From: an uncultured Monoglobus sp.
Lineage (GTDB): Bacteria; Bacillota; Clostridia; Monoglobales; Monoglobaceae
Direction of reading: 5' to 3'
DNA: 64,000 nt
Assembly: GCA_947628795.1 (NCBI GenBank)
Contig: CANRBF010000007.1
Location: 82,943 to 146,942, forward strand
Under the pieces are notes generated by a model that had not been told where the DNA came from, made no database searches, and was given only the letters and a program-made list of their open reading frames with translations. The position numbers and the translations under genes were made by a program. Below are positions 44,787-53,484 of this stretch, piece after piece (position 1 is the first letter of the stretch; each line of letters starts with the position of its first letter).

Positions 44787-45627
44787 TGTTGATCAGCTCC
44801 TTCACATAGTTCGGCAGGGCGAAACAGCCCTTGTGCAGTTCGGTGTTATAATACTTTGTCTCAAGCCCCAGCGCGTTCCATCTGTCCGCGTCAAGATCCG
44901 CGACAGGGTCAAAGCGGTCGGAGGCGAATCCAAACAGCCAATGCCCCGACGGATATGTGGGAATATGCGCCTGATATAATCTGTGCACCTTAAACACGCC
45001 CTTTATGCGGCGATGGGTGCGCGTCAGCGATTCGGCGTACTCGTCATAATAGGGGCTCTCGTGCTGGTTTACCAATATTCCTCCGTCTCTCAAAGCGCGG
45101 GAACAGTTCCCGTAAAACTCACGGGTGAACAATCCCTCACCGGGTCCGAACGGGTCGGTCGAGTCGACTATGATCAAGTCGTACTTATTCCTGCGCGAGC
45201 GTATAAACCGAAGCCCGTCCTCGAAATATATATTCACGCGGGGATCGTCAAGTCCCGCCGTCAATTTCGGAAAAAACCGACGGCAGACATCTGTGACCTC
45301 ACTGTCGATCTCGACAAGATCGATGCTTTCGATCGTTTTGTACAGGACAAGCCTGTTCACGGTCCCTCCGTCGCCTCCGCCTATAACCAAGACATTTTTG
45401 ATCTCGGGATTGACCGCCATAGGCACGTGCACTATCATCTCATGGTATATAAACTCGTCTTTCTCCGCAACCATCATCAATCCGTCAAGGGTCAAAAACG
45501 TGCCGAATTCCTCGGATGTCATAACGTCAATGCGCTGAAACTCGGTCTTAGCGCTGTATAACTGCTTATCGACCCTGACCGAAAAGCGCACGTCGGGGCT
45601 GTGGTTTTCCGAATACCATAATTCCAT
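44779..45627 (-). CDS. speE: Polyamine aminopropyltransferase (spermidine synthase)
   Basis: A 282-residue cytoplasmic aminopropyltransferase that joins the aminopropyl group of decarboxylated SAM to putrescine. The ATG at 45627 (MELWYSENHSPDVRFSVRV) is preceded by GAAAGGAAG; a start six codons upstream would lie on the ribosome site. Signatures: the decarboxylated-SAM site VLVIGGGDGGTVNRL, the gate-keeping loop YDLIIVDSTDPFGPGEGLFT with its catalytic Asp, and the N-terminal DVMTSEEFGTFLTLDG. It is the first gene of the polyamine/lyase run, 77 bp after the histidine kinase gene on the same strand. Two 15-bp direct repeats lie just upstream. Confidence 0.94.
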   Translation of the reverse strand: MELWYSENHSPDVRFSVRVDKQLYSAKTEFQRIDVMTSEEFGTFLTLDGLMMVAEKDEFIYHEMIVHVPMAVNPEIKNVLVIGGGDGGTVNRLVLYKTIESIDLVEIDSEVTDVCRRFFPKLTAGLDDPRVNIYFEDGLRFIRSRRNKYDLIIVDSTDPFGPGEGLFTREFYGNCSRALRDGGILVNQHESPYYDEYAESLTRTHRRIKGVFKVHRLYQAHIPTYPSGHWLFGFASDRFDPVADLDADRWNALGLETKYYNTELHKGCFALPNYVKELINNA

Positions 45628-45648
45628 GAACTTCTTTCCTTTCAATAC

Positions 45649-45681
45649 TAATTATTATTTCCACTCTAATTATTATTTCCA
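45649..45681. repeat. Pair of 15-bp direct repeats upstream of speE
   Basis: TAATTATTATTTCCA occurs at 45649-45663 and again at 45667-45681, a period of 18 bp, or nearly two helical turns. It lies in the short gap between the histidine kinase and speE. It could be a regulator site placed over the speE promoter, but no clear -35/-10 pair was found. Confidence 0.6.
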
Positions 45682-45704
45682 AGGACATTGCGGCAGACCG
45701 CCGT

Positions 45705-48218
45705 CTATCTTTTCACATGCTCGCTCAGCACACGGCCGAGTTCTTCGAAGTCTATAGGCTTTGAAATGTGCGCGTTCATGCCCGCCTCGGCCGTCATAGC
45801 CACATCCTCGGCGAAGGCGTTGGCAGTCACCGCGATTATCGGAACGGTCCGCGCGTCCTCGCGTCCGAGCGCCCTTATATGCCGCGCCGCCTCGCAGCCG
45901 TCCATCACGGGCATCTGCATGTCCATCAGCACAGCGTCGAAGGTGTACAGCTCCGAATCCTTAAATATCGAGACAGCCTCGGCGCCGTTCCACGCCTCCG
46001 TGACCTCGATCCCCTTGTCGCTCAAAAGTTCCGCCGCGATCTCCATATTGATAACGTTATCCTCGGCCATCAGGATCTTGAGGCCGTTTAAATCAAGTTT
46101 TGCGGACTCTTCCGCGCCGGCGTTATGCTTTTCCTCGTGCTCGTGCTCTTCCGCCGTCTCCATCGGGATAATGACAGTGAACCTGCTGCCCTTTCCGTAT
46201 TCGCTCTCGACAAATATCTCGCCGCTCATCTGCTGCACAAGACTCTTGACGATCGGCATTCCAAGGCCTGTTCCCATAACGTTTCCGGCGCCGAAGCGGT
46301 TCTCTTGGGCATAGGGCTCGAATATAGTTTTCAAGAAATCTTTTGTCATGCCAATGCCTGTATCTTCCACAACTATCCTGTATTTGCTGTGCTCTTTAAA
46401 CGTCATCTCGGTGACGCTGAGCTTGATCTTCGCCCCGCGGTTGCTGTATTTAAACGAGTTTGAAAGTATGTTGTTTATTATCTGTGTCAGTCTGAACGAA
46501 TCACACAGAACCATGTTGTTTTTAATATTGCAGTTTACCGTGAATGTCTTATGCTCCTTGGCTGCCTGGTCACGGAACAGGTCGGCGCAGGAGCTGACGC
46601 AGTCATTAAGATCTATCGGCTTGTACTCAAGAGACACCTTGCCGTTTTCGATCCTTGAGATTTCAAGCAGATCGTTTATAAGCCCCAAAAGCTGGCTGCT
46701 TGACAGCTCGATCTTTCTGATATACTCACCGAGCTTTTCTTTGTCGTCGATATTGTTTTTCGCGAGCGTTGTGAGACCGATGATCGCGTTAAGCGGCGTG
46801 CGCATGTCATGTGACATGTTGCTGAAAAACACGTTCTTGGCGTTCTCGCTCTTGCGCGCCGAGCGCAGAGCGTTGCGCAGCAGATTGAGCTGCTCGGTCT
46901 GTCTGCCCTTCTCGTCGTCGATTCGGCGGAAGCACAGGACGACTTCGCCCGGGGCAAGGTTGTCGTCAAACAGCAGGCGCACGTTCACCCATCTGTATGA
47001 TGTTCCGAATCTGCGCAGAAAGTCACCGCCGAAATCCTTCACTCCGTCGCGCACAAGCTCTTTGATCTTTGCCGACGAGAAGCTTTCCTTGAAGTCCTGA
47101 CCGGTGTTCTCGTCGGTCACCTCGTTTATCGTGTCTATCAGTTTTTCATAGCTGCCGCTCAGTCCGATCCTGTCTCTAACATGATCGGAGGCTTTTATCG
47201 CCTCATATGTGCCGTCATAATAATTAACGCGGTAGATCGCGTAATACATGTTGCCGAGTACCTGCACGGTGTCGCGGGCCCGCTCTATATTTTTTTTGTT
47301 TTTATAGTCGCGGTACGTCAGATAGAGCGCCGCCGTCATAAACGCCAGCACGAGCAGAATAAGTATCACGTAAAAATAATTCAATCCGCCCAGAATACTG
47401 CTCATCTGTATGGTAAGGATCGAGGTCCAGCCGTTGCTCATTTTGTAATAATAAACGCCTCGCTTACCCTCTTTTTTGGAATCAAACATGTCACGGTATT
47501 CCGAGTATTCTCCGCGCTCGATGCCGCCCAAAAGGAGCGCCGCGAAATTCTGACATTCCTCATAGCTCTCGCCGTAGTCGGTTTGGTAGTATATAAGCCC
47601 GCCGCTGCTGTCGCACAGATAATATCTGCCGCCCTCGGGGATATCGGAACGCCCCTCGAAATAATTAAAACTCTCGGGGAATATGTTAAAGGCTATAACA
47701 CTGTCGGAACCGCCCGCCTTTTTTGCCGCGGTGATAACCTTTTTTCCGCTGTACATATCGTCGTGGATATCTGTGTATACAATATCTCCGTCCGCCGCTA
47801 TCGCGCGGACATACCAATCCTCGGAAGCGTAATCATAAGCGTCGGGATTCTCGCGGGGATTGGCGAATACACAGCGGCCGTTGACCACGGCGAACGGGTC
47901 AAAGCTTTCTCCGAAATACAGATTCAGCCTTTCAAGATAATCGTACATCCACGCGTCCGCATTCGCGGGATCTGCGCCTAGATGCTCGTCGATATTACGT
48001 GTGCCGAGCTCCAGCAAAGTGGAATACAGAGATATATTGTTCTGCTCCTCAACGGCGTACGACTTGGCGAGAGAAGTTCCCGTCTCAAGCGCGTTTTGCA
48101 GAAGCTGCGCCCTCATATAAAACATGCAGACGCAGGACAGCAGCACAAACACGGCAAGTATAAAAACACTCAGCCTCATATCGGATAAAATTTTCTTATA
48201 TTTTTTTGAAGAATTCAT
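45705..48218 (-). CDS. Hybrid sensor histidine kinase with extracellular Cache domain
   Basis: An 837-residue membrane sensor. TM1 is at about 15-37, an extracellular double-Cache-like domain at about 50-280 (GRCVFANPRENPDAYDYASE and YLCDSSGGLIYYQTDYG), and TM2 at about 283-305. A PAS-like region follows, then a HisKA domain with FFSNMSHDMRTPLNAIIGL (phospho-acceptor H470), a HATPase_c domain (VVEDTGIGMT, GTGLGMPIVKSLVQ), and a C-terminal receiver domain with VLMDMQMPVMDG (D766). No HPt domain or DNA-binding output is attached, so a separate phosphotransfer partner is needed. Cache domains usually sense small ligands such as amino acids, sugars or organic acids. It has its own promoter at 48283. 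Its place upstream of the polyamine/pectinase run may be chance. Confidence 0.93.
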   Translation of the reverse strand: MNSSKKYKKILSDMRLSVFILAVFVLLSCVCMFYMRAQLLQNALETGTSLAKSYAVEEQNNISLYSTLLELGTRNIDEHLGADPANADAWMYDYLERLNLYFGESFDPFAVVNGRCVFANPRENPDAYDYASEDWYVRAIAADGDIVYTDIHDDMYSGKKVITAAKKAGGSDSVIAFNIFPESFNYFEGRSDIPEGGRYYLCDSSGGLIYYQTDYGESYEECQNFAALLLGGIERGEYSEYRDMFDSKKEGKRGVYYYKMSNGWTSILTIQMSSILGGLNYFYVILILLVLAFMTAALYLTYRDYKNKKNIERARDTVQVLGNMYYAIYRVNYYDGTYEAIKASDHVRDRIGLSGSYEKLIDTINEVTDENTGQDFKESFSSAKIKELVRDGVKDFGGDFLRRFGTSYRWVNVRLLFDDNLAPGEVVLCFRRIDDEKGRQTEQLNLLRNALRSARKSENAKNVFFSNMSHDMRTPLNAIIGLTTLAKNNIDDKEKLGEYIRKIELSSSQLLGLINDLLEISRIENGKVSLEYKPIDLNDCVSSCADLFRDQAAKEHKTFTVNCNIKNNMVLCDSFRLTQIINNILSNSFKYSNRGAKIKLSVTEMTFKEHSKYRIVVEDTGIGMTKDFLKTIFEPYAQENRFGAGNVMGTGLGMPIVKSLVQQMSGEIFVESEYGKGSRFTVIIPMETAEEHEHEEKHNAGAEESAKLDLNGLKILMAEDNVINMEIAAELLSDKGIEVTEAWNGAEAVSIFKDSELYTFDAVLMDMQMPVMDGCEAARHIRALGREDARTVPIIAVTANAFAEDVAMTAEAGMNAHISKPIDFEELGRVLSEHVKR

Positions 48219-48282
48219 ATCTCTGTTTTACTTTCTGATTTTTTGTTCGGGCGGAAAAACCGCCGCTTAAACGCATAAAAAT

Positions 48283-48311
48283 ATTATACCACAAATATTT
48301 CCGCAAATCAA
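48283..48311 (-). promoter_or_regulatory. Promoter of the hybrid histidine kinase
   Basis: On the minus strand TTGATT (48311-48306), a 17-bp spacer and TATAAT (48288-48283). It gives a leader of about 55 nt. Confidence 0.8.
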
Positions 48312-48454
48312 GTAAAATAAATCCGGATTTGCCGCGCGTCGGCGGATTGTTTACAAAAATTTTATATTTTAGAAAAATAACGTTTTTACGGGCTATAAGG
48401 CTCGTTAATCAAACGATGGAGCGCCCGCGCCACAAAATTTATTTATTATAACTA

Positions 48455-48482
48455 TTGAAATTATTTTAAATTATGATAAAAT
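48455..48482 (+). promoter_or_regulatory. Promoter of ddl
   Basis: TTGAAA at 48455-48460 and TAAAAT at 48477-48482, spacer 16 bp. AAAGGA at 48512-48517 precedes the ATG at 48525. Confidence 0.7.
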
Positions 48483-48524
48483 AGTATGTTAGTATCTGAG
48501 TAACCACTATGAAAGGATGATTGT

Positions 48525-49583
48525 ATGGCAAAGAAAAATGTGTGCGTGGTGTTCGGAGGGGTTTCAAGCGAGCATGACATAAGCAAAATATCGGCCGCGA
48601 CGGTTATTGATCTGCTCGACAAGAGCAAATATGAAATACATAAGATTTTTATCGACAAGTCGGGCAACTGGGTATATTTTGACAGCGGCGACATACCGGC
48701 CGACGCCGACGGCGCGGCAGTCGAAAAATTTGACAGAGCGGTGATCTCGCCTTCCAGAAACGACGGAGGGATCCTGCGTTTTAAAAAGGACGGCACGGTT
48801 GAGACAATAAAGATCGATATCGCCGTTCCGGTCCTCCACGGAAAAAACGGAGAGGACGGCACTATCCAAGGCCTGTTTGAGATCGCGGGCATACCGTACG
48901 TCGGCTCGGGAGTTCTGGGAAGCGCTGTGTGCATGGACAAATGCATGGCGAAGATCCTGTTCAAAGAAGCGGGAATCCCTCAGGCAGATTGGATAACCGT
49001 CAAATACGGCGAGGAGCTTGACGTCCGCGAAGTTGAGGAAAAGCTTGGCTATCCATGCTTTATAAAACCGTCAAACGCGGGTTCATCCGTCGGGATCAGC
49101 AAGGCGCGCACCCGCGATGAGCTGATAGAGGGCGTTAAGCTTGCGTTTGAGCACGATTACAAAGTTCTAATCGAGGAATATATAAGCGCCTCGGAAACAG
49201 AGAGCGCCGTGCTGGGCAACTTCGACCCGATCATAGCGGACAATATAGGCGAGATCGCGCCCGCCAACGATTTCTACGACTTTGACGCGAAATACAACAG
49301 CAGCGACTCGATCTTGACAATACCGGCCAGGGTCGACAAAGAGGTTGAGAAAAAACTCAAAAAGTACGCGATATCGGCTTATAAGATATGCGAGTGCAGA
49401 GGACTGTCCCGCGTTGACTTTTTTGTTGACAAACAGAGCGGCAGTGTAATACTGAACGAGATCAACACGCTGCCGGGCTTCACGTCGATCAGCATGTATC
49501 CCAAACTGTGGGAGGCGAGCGGGCTCAAAGGAACCGAGCTTCTTGACAAACTGATCGAGCTTGCCGAGACCCGCCGCGGATAA
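48525..49583 (+). CDS. ddl: D-alanine--D-alanine ligase
   Basis: A 352-residue ATP-grasp enzyme making D-Ala-D-Ala for peptidoglycan. The N-terminus VVFGGVSSEHDIS and PVLHGKNGEDGTIQG carry family substrate-binding residues. KPSNAGSSVGISKA and EYISASETESAVLG belong to the ATP-grasp fold, and RVDFFV with NEINTLPGFTSISMYPKLWEASG holds the Mg2+ and second D-Ala sites. The active-site loop segment is consistent with a normal D-Ala ligase rather than a D-Ala-D-Lac type, but the deciding residue should be checked by alignment. It is followed at 64 bp by murI, another D-amino-acid gene of cell-wall synthesis. Confidence 0.96.
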   Translation: MAKKNVCVVFGGVSSEHDISKISAATVIDLLDKSKYEIHKIFIDKSGNWVYFDSGDIPADADGAAVEKFDRAVISPSRNDGGILRFKKDGTVETIKIDIAVPVLHGKNGEDGTIQGLFEIAGIPYVGSGVLGSAVCMDKCMAKILFKEAGIPQADWITVKYGEELDVREVEEKLGYPCFIKPSNAGSSVGISKARTRDELIEGVKLAFEHDYKVLIEEYISASETESAVLGNFDPIIADNIGEIAPANDFYDFDAKYNSSDSILTIPARVDKEVEKKLKKYAISAYKICECRGLSRVDFFVDKQSGSVILNEINTLPGFTSISMYPKLWEASGLKGTELLDKLIELAETRRG

Positions 49584-49646
49584 AAATGTTTATACAAATT
49601 TTCCAACGGCCTTCCGTCCGTGAGGCGGCATGAAAGGATAGTGATT

Positions 49647-50456
49647 ATGGACAACAGACCAATCGGAATATTCGACTCGGGTTTGGGCGGGCTGACCTGC
49701 GTGCGCGAAGTCATGAATATAATGCCGAACGAGGATATTATATATTTCGGCGACACCGGACGAGTGCCCTACGGCACGCGCAGTTCCTCGACCATAGTCA
49801 AGTATGTCAGGCAGGACATAAACTTTCTCAGGAGCTTTGACATAAAATTTATCATAATAGCCTGCGGAACCGCCAGCAGCGCGGCTCTGCCCCATATAAC
49901 CACCGAGTACGACACCGATATAATCGGCGTTGTGGACGCGGCTTCAAAACGGGCCGCGGCGGAGACAAAAAACGGGATCATCGGAGTTCTGGGAACGCGC
50001 GGAACCGTGAACAGCGGCAAGTACGCCGAGAAACTCAAAAAGCTGGATCCCGGATTTAAAGTTATTTCCACGGCCTGCCCCATGTTTGTGCCGGTTGTCG
50101 AAAACGGATACGCCGACACAAAGATAGCGGAAATGCTGGCCGAGGAATATCTGGAAAATATAGTGAAGAGCGGCGCAGACACGATCATCTTGGGCTGCAC
50201 CCACTATCCGCTGCTGAGAAAAACGATCCGAAAGATCGTCGGAAGCTCCGTGACCCTGATCGACTCGGGCGCCGCGGCGGCCGATGACGCAAAATCCATT
50301 ATGGAGACACGAGGTCTGCTGACCGACAAAGCAGAGAAGGGCCGCGCCAAATACTATGTCAGCGACACGGTTCACGGCTTTGAGGAACTCGGCAGCTTGT
50401 TCCTGTCGAAAAAAATCGACGGAGATGTCTCAAAAATCGACATCGAAAAATACTAA
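49647..50456 (+). CDS. murI: Glutamate racemase
   Basis: A 269-residue enzyme that converts L- to D-glutamate for peptidoglycan through two cysteines. The ATG at 49647 (MDNRPIGIFDSGLGGLT) follows AAAGGA at 49633-49638. An in-frame ATG at 49620 lies before the ribosome site and is rejected. The first catalytic Cys is in IACGTASSAAL, where the common form is ACNTAS, an N-to-G change next to the active site. The second is in GCTHYPLL. DTGRVPYGTRSS is the family's substrate loop. It lies between ddl and the DUF1934-argS pair and is probably transcribed with ddl. Confidence 0.95.
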   Translation: MDNRPIGIFDSGLGGLTCVREVMNIMPNEDIIYFGDTGRVPYGTRSSSTIVKYVRQDINFLRSFDIKFIIIACGTASSAALPHITTEYDTDIIGVVDAASKRAAAETKNGIIGVLGTRGTVNSGKYAEKLKKLDPGFKVISTACPMFVPVVENGYADTKIAEMLAEEYLENIVKSGADTIILGCTHYPLLRKTIRKIVGSSVTLIDSGAAAADDAKSIMETRGLLTDKAEKGRAKYYVSDTVHGFEELGSLFLSKKIDGDVSKIDIEKY

Positions 50457-50470
50457 AAGGAGACTGCTAT

Positions 50471-50893
50471 ATGAAAGACAACGCGTTTATTACCATCCGA
50501 ACCGCTCAAGAGATCGACGGCGAGGAGGAAACCATCGCTCTGGATACCAGAGGCAGATACGCCATACGCAACAACAAAATATACATAATATATGACGAGA
50601 GCGCCATGACGGGCTTTGAGGACACAACCACCACAATAAAGGTCAGCGACGCCGGAGTCAGCGTTTCGCGAAAGGGCAGATTCACGTCAAAAATGGATTA
50701 CCGAAGCGGTGAAAAAAGCCTGTGCATGGTGAACACCCCGTACGGTCAAATAGGAGCCGCTGTGACGACCGAAAATATTGACTACAAATTCGGCAAAGAC
50801 GGCGGCACCCTCAGAATGAACTACCTGCTTGACGCCGACAACCAAAATTTCATCAAAAACAACATGACGGTCAACGTAGAGATTAGAGAATAG
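50471..50893 (+). CDS. DUF1934 domain-containing protein
   Basis: A 140-residue beta-barrel-like protein of the DUF1934/YwiB group, often found directly before argS in Firmicutes, as here. Recognisable segments: ITIRTAQEIDGEEETI, YIIYDESAMTGFEDTTTTIKV, and LRMNYLLDADNQNFIKNNMTV, in which the last beta strands end. The function is unknown; a lipocalin-like fold is known for relatives. AAAGGAG at 50456-50462 precedes the ATG, and the gap after murI is only 14 bp. The last codons (NVEIRE, then TAG) are formed by the TAG heptad repeat that begins at 50873. Confidence 0.85.
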   Translation: MKDNAFITIRTAQEIDGEEETIALDTRGRYAIRNNKIYIIYDESAMTGFEDTTTTIKVSDAGVSVSRKGRFTSKMDYRSGEKSLCMVNTPYGQIGAAVTTENIDYKFGKDGGTLRMNYLLDADNQNFIKNNMTVNVEIRE

Positions 50894-50907
50894 GTACTAG
50901 GCACTAC
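50873..50907 (+). repeat. TAG heptad repeat, copy F, forming the 3' end of the DUF1934 gene
   Basis: AACGTAG, AGATTAG, AGAATAG, GTACTAG and GCACTA: 7-bp units. The first three supply the codons AAC-GTA-GAG-ATT-AGA-GAA-TAG, hence NVEIRE and the stop. The EamA gene ends with the same arrangement at 63494. Confidence 0.85.
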
Positions 50908-50984
50908 GCGGAAATAAGTTATCGAAAACATAACATATATTCCCGCGTCCGTTTGTCTAATCTCAACGAAATAATCGTTTATTC

Positions 50985-51012
50985 CGTAGGGGACGGCGCC
51001 CTCGACGTCCCG
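50985..51012 (+). repeat. Dispersed GC-rich repeat, copy 1
   Basis: A 28-bp segment beginning CGTAGGGG and ending in TCCCG, alignable over its length with 63573-63600 (CGTAGGGG...GCCCG). It is non-coding, between the heptad repeat and argS. Similar CGTAGGGG words are common between genes in gut Clostridia. Confidence 0.6.
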
Positions 51013-51065
51013 CTTTATGAATTATCAAACAGAAAATATAAACCGCAGAAAGGAAAAATTTCAGC

Positions 51066-52766
51066 ATGAGCATTACCGACAAGATAAAGCAAGAGATAAC
51101 TGAGAAAATAAAACAGGCGCTCCAGTGCGCCATAGCCGACGGCGCACTGGGCGCCGCGGATATTGAGGCGCTGAGCGATCGGATAAAGCTTGAGGTCCCC
51201 AAAGACAAAAGCCACGGCGATTTCGCGTGCAGCGCGGCAATGGCGCTTGCCAAAGAATTCCGCTGCGCGCCCGCGAAAATCGCCGCCGAGATCACATCGA
51301 GGATCGACAAAGGCTCGAATATCGAAAAAATCGAGGTGGCGGGCGCCGGGTTTATCAATTTTTATTTAACGCCCGATTGGCTTTACGAGACTATGCGCGC
51401 CATTGAGGAACAAGGCAAAGATTACGGCAAAATCAACATCGGCAATGGCAAAAAAGCCATGGTCGAGTTCGTAAGCGCCAATCCCACCGGCCCCATGCAC
51501 ATGGGCAACGCGAGAGGCGGCGCGCTGGGCGACTGCCTGGCGTCGGTCCTTGAATACGCGGGATATGATGTGACCCGCGAGTTCTATATCAACGACGCCG
51601 GAAATCAGATCGACAAATTCGGACGCTCTCTGAGCGCCAGATATATTCAGCAGCTTCGCGGCGAGGACGCGGTCGAGTTCCCCGAGGACGGATACCAAGG
51701 CCCCGACATTATTGACCGCGCCAAAGAGTTTATCGAAATAAACGGGGACAAATATCTTGACGCTCCCGAGGAAGAACGTGCGCAAGCGCTGATCGACTAC
51801 GCTCTTGAAAAAAATATAGCGGCGCTCAAAACCGATCTAGAAAAATACAGGATACACTACGACGTGTGGTTCCGCGAAAGCGAGCTTCACAAGAGCGGTG
51901 CGGTCAAAGCGGCGATCGACCGTCTGAGCGAGCGCGGCTACACCTACGAGCAGGACGGCGCGCTGTGGCTTGACTGCGAGAAAATGGGGCTTGAAAAAAA
52001 CGAAGTGCTTATTCGTCAAAACGGAATACCAACTTATTTCGCGGCGGACATCGCCTACCATATAAACAAACTGGAAACCCGCAGCTTTGACCGCGCGATA
52101 AACGTCTGGGGCGCGGATCACCACGGACATGTGGCGCGTATGAAGGAAGCGCTGAGCGCCGTGGGTATCGACTCAAAACGGCTTGACATCGTGCTGATGC
52201 AGCTCGTGCGCCTGACGCGCGACGGCGAGGTGGTGCGCATGTCAAAGCGCACCGGCAAGGCGATAAGTCTGACCGACCTTCTTGATGAAGTCAGCATCGA
52301 CGCGGCGCGCTTCTTTTTTAACATGCGCGGCGCGGGCAGCCATCTGGATTTCGATCTTGAACTGGCAAAAGAGCAAAGCAACGACAATCCGGTGTTCTAT
52401 GTGCAGTACGCGCACGCCAGAATTTGCGGTATTCTTAGGATATTAAAAGAGGACGGCGTTGTTCCAAGAGCGTACGCCGAGATAAATCCGTCGCTTCTCA
52501 CACACGAAAGCGAGCTTTCGCTTCTCAAAAAGCTGGCTGACATGCCCGAGGAAATCAGGATATCGGCCGAGACTTTGGAGCCCGCTCGCATGACGCGCTA
52601 CGCTACGGAGCTCGCCACCGAGTTTCACGGTTTTTACAACAACTGCCGCGTCAATGTTGACGACGAGGAGCTGCGCGACGCCAGAGTTAAGCTGATCGAC
52701 TGCGCGCGCAGGGTCATAGCCGGCGTGCTTAATATGCTTAAAATCGACGCGCCGAACCACATGTAG
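51066..52766 (+). CDS. argS: Arginyl-tRNA synthetase
   Basis: A 566-residue class I aminoacyl-tRNA synthetase. An N-terminal Add-1 tRNA-binding domain (about 1-110) is followed by the catalytic Rossmann domain with VEFVSANPTGPMHMGNARGG, where HMGN replaces HIGH. The second signature is MSKRTGKAISL (about residue 394), a KMSKS variant that lacks the final basic SK order, as usual for many ArgRS. The C-terminal DALR anticodon-binding domain (about 445-566) ends YNNCRVNVDDEEL...IAGVLNMLKIDAP. The ATG at 51066 has GAAAGGAA upstream. It is followed by a patch of double-hairpin repeats and not by a co-directional gene within 280 bp. Confidence 0.97.
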   Translation: MSITDKIKQEITEKIKQALQCAIADGALGAADIEALSDRIKLEVPKDKSHGDFACSAAMALAKEFRCAPAKIAAEITSRIDKGSNIEKIEVAGAGFINFYLTPDWLYETMRAIEEQGKDYGKINIGNGKKAMVEFVSANPTGPMHMGNARGGALGDCLASVLEYAGYDVTREFYINDAGNQIDKFGRSLSARYIQQLRGEDAVEFPEDGYQGPDIIDRAKEFIEINGDKYLDAPEEERAQALIDYALEKNIAALKTDLEKYRIHYDVWFRESELHKSGAVKAAIDRLSERGYTYEQDGALWLDCEKMGLEKNEVLIRQNGIPTYFAADIAYHINKLETRSFDRAINVWGADHHGHVARMKEALSAVGIDSKRLDIVLMQLVRLTRDGEVVRMSKRTGKAISLTDLLDEVSIDAARFFFNMRGAGSHLDFDLELAKEQSNDNPVFYVQYAHARICGILRILKEDGVVPRAYAEINPSLLTHESELSLLKKLADMPEEIRISAETLEPARMTRYATELATEFHGFYNNCRVNVDDEELRDARVKLIDCARRVIAGVLNMLKIDAPNHM

Positions 52767-52780
52767 TCGTCAAATCTCGC

Positions 52781-53006
52781 CTCTTGGCTTGAATTCTTGC
52801 AAGCAAGAATTCTGCGCTTTACCGGCGGCTTTGACTCTTTCCCACAAAACGCACTCTGTTGGCGTTTTGCGGGAGCCCTAAATCCCTGCGCTTGTTCGCT
52901 TTCACGCAAGCGTGAAAGTCTCACCTGCTTCGGGTTTGCTCCTTCTTCCCAAAACGCAAGCGTTTTCGGGAGCCCTGTCCGCACTTCGTTGGCGTTTTGC
53001 GGGAGC
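52781..53006. repeat. Tandem double-hairpin repeat units (2.3 copies)
   Basis: Unit 1 (52781-52879) and unit 2 (52880-52976, 97 bp) share one layout, followed by a partial third (52977-53006). A first perfect stem is GAATTCTTGC-AA-GCAAGAATTC in unit 1 and CTTTCACGC-AA-GCGTGAAAG in unit 2. A second stem is CAAAACGC...GCGTTTTG or AAAACGCAAGCGTTTT. Each full unit ends CGGGAGCCCT. Unit 2 aligns along its whole length with 58347-58448. It is non-coding. Confidence 0.85.
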
Positions 53007-53051
53007 ATATAAATTGGTGAATGAATCGGCTTTACACAAAGGAGACAATAT

Positions 53052-53450
53052 ATGAAAAAAACAATATCAAAAATAATAATATGCGTTTTGTTGATTTCGG
53101 CGCTTATCGCGCCCGGGGAGGCGCGCGCCATTGAACCCGGAAAACTCATCACGGAAACGGCGGTTCTTAACGGAAAACTTTATCTTTCCGACTGGAACGA
53201 AAATGAGGTAATACTGACTAAACTCAGACCGATAAGGGCCGCTGACACGATAGGCACAGCTGCTGCTGCGGCTCTTGAATATACCGCCGTGCCGGCTTTT
53301 GCCGGAAATATTTGGGACGGCAGAGAAAACGGTTCGGAACTCGATCTCAAATCTCTCGCCTGGTTTCTGGACATGGACGTGCGGATCATCGCGGTCAAGC
53401 TCGCTGACGGGACATACCGCGTTGAGCATATAAAAGTTATTGAAAAATAA
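53052..53450 (+). CDS. Small secreted protein of unknown function
   Basis: A 132-residue protein with a clear signal peptide (MKKTISKIIICVLLISALIA, cleavage probably after EARA at about 26). The mature part (about 105 residues) begins IEPGKLITETAVLNGKLYLS and contains WDGRENGSELDLKSLAWF, then ends in a beta-like VRIIAVKLADGTYRVEHIKVI. No domain, cysteine pair or lipobox was recognised. GGAGA at 53041-53045 precedes the ATG. It is 34 bp upstream of the S41 protease gene and so may be its operon partner or substrate; this is inferred from position only. Confidence 0.7.
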   Translation: MKKTISKIIICVLLISALIAPGEARAIEPGKLITETAVLNGKLYLSDWNENEVILTKLRPIRAADTIGTAAAAALEYTAVPAFAGNIWDGRENGSELDLKSLAWFLDMDVRIIAVKLADGTYRVEHIKVIEK

Positions 53451-53484
53451 TAGATGTGTTAATACATTTTTGGAGATGATCAAT

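Larger units (their letters stand above)
48219..48524. other. Divergent intergenic region between the histidine kinase and ddl
   Basis: 306 bp without a gene. It holds the two outward promoters listed separately, a small GGGCGG/CCGCC hairpin near 48249-48264 in the kinase leader, and an A+T-rich centre (48350-48420) where nothing else was recognised. Confidence 0.7.

Noticed and set aside
52797..53012. 71-residue frame between argS and the small secreted protein
   Set aside because: Translation of the double-hairpin repeats without a ribosome site.
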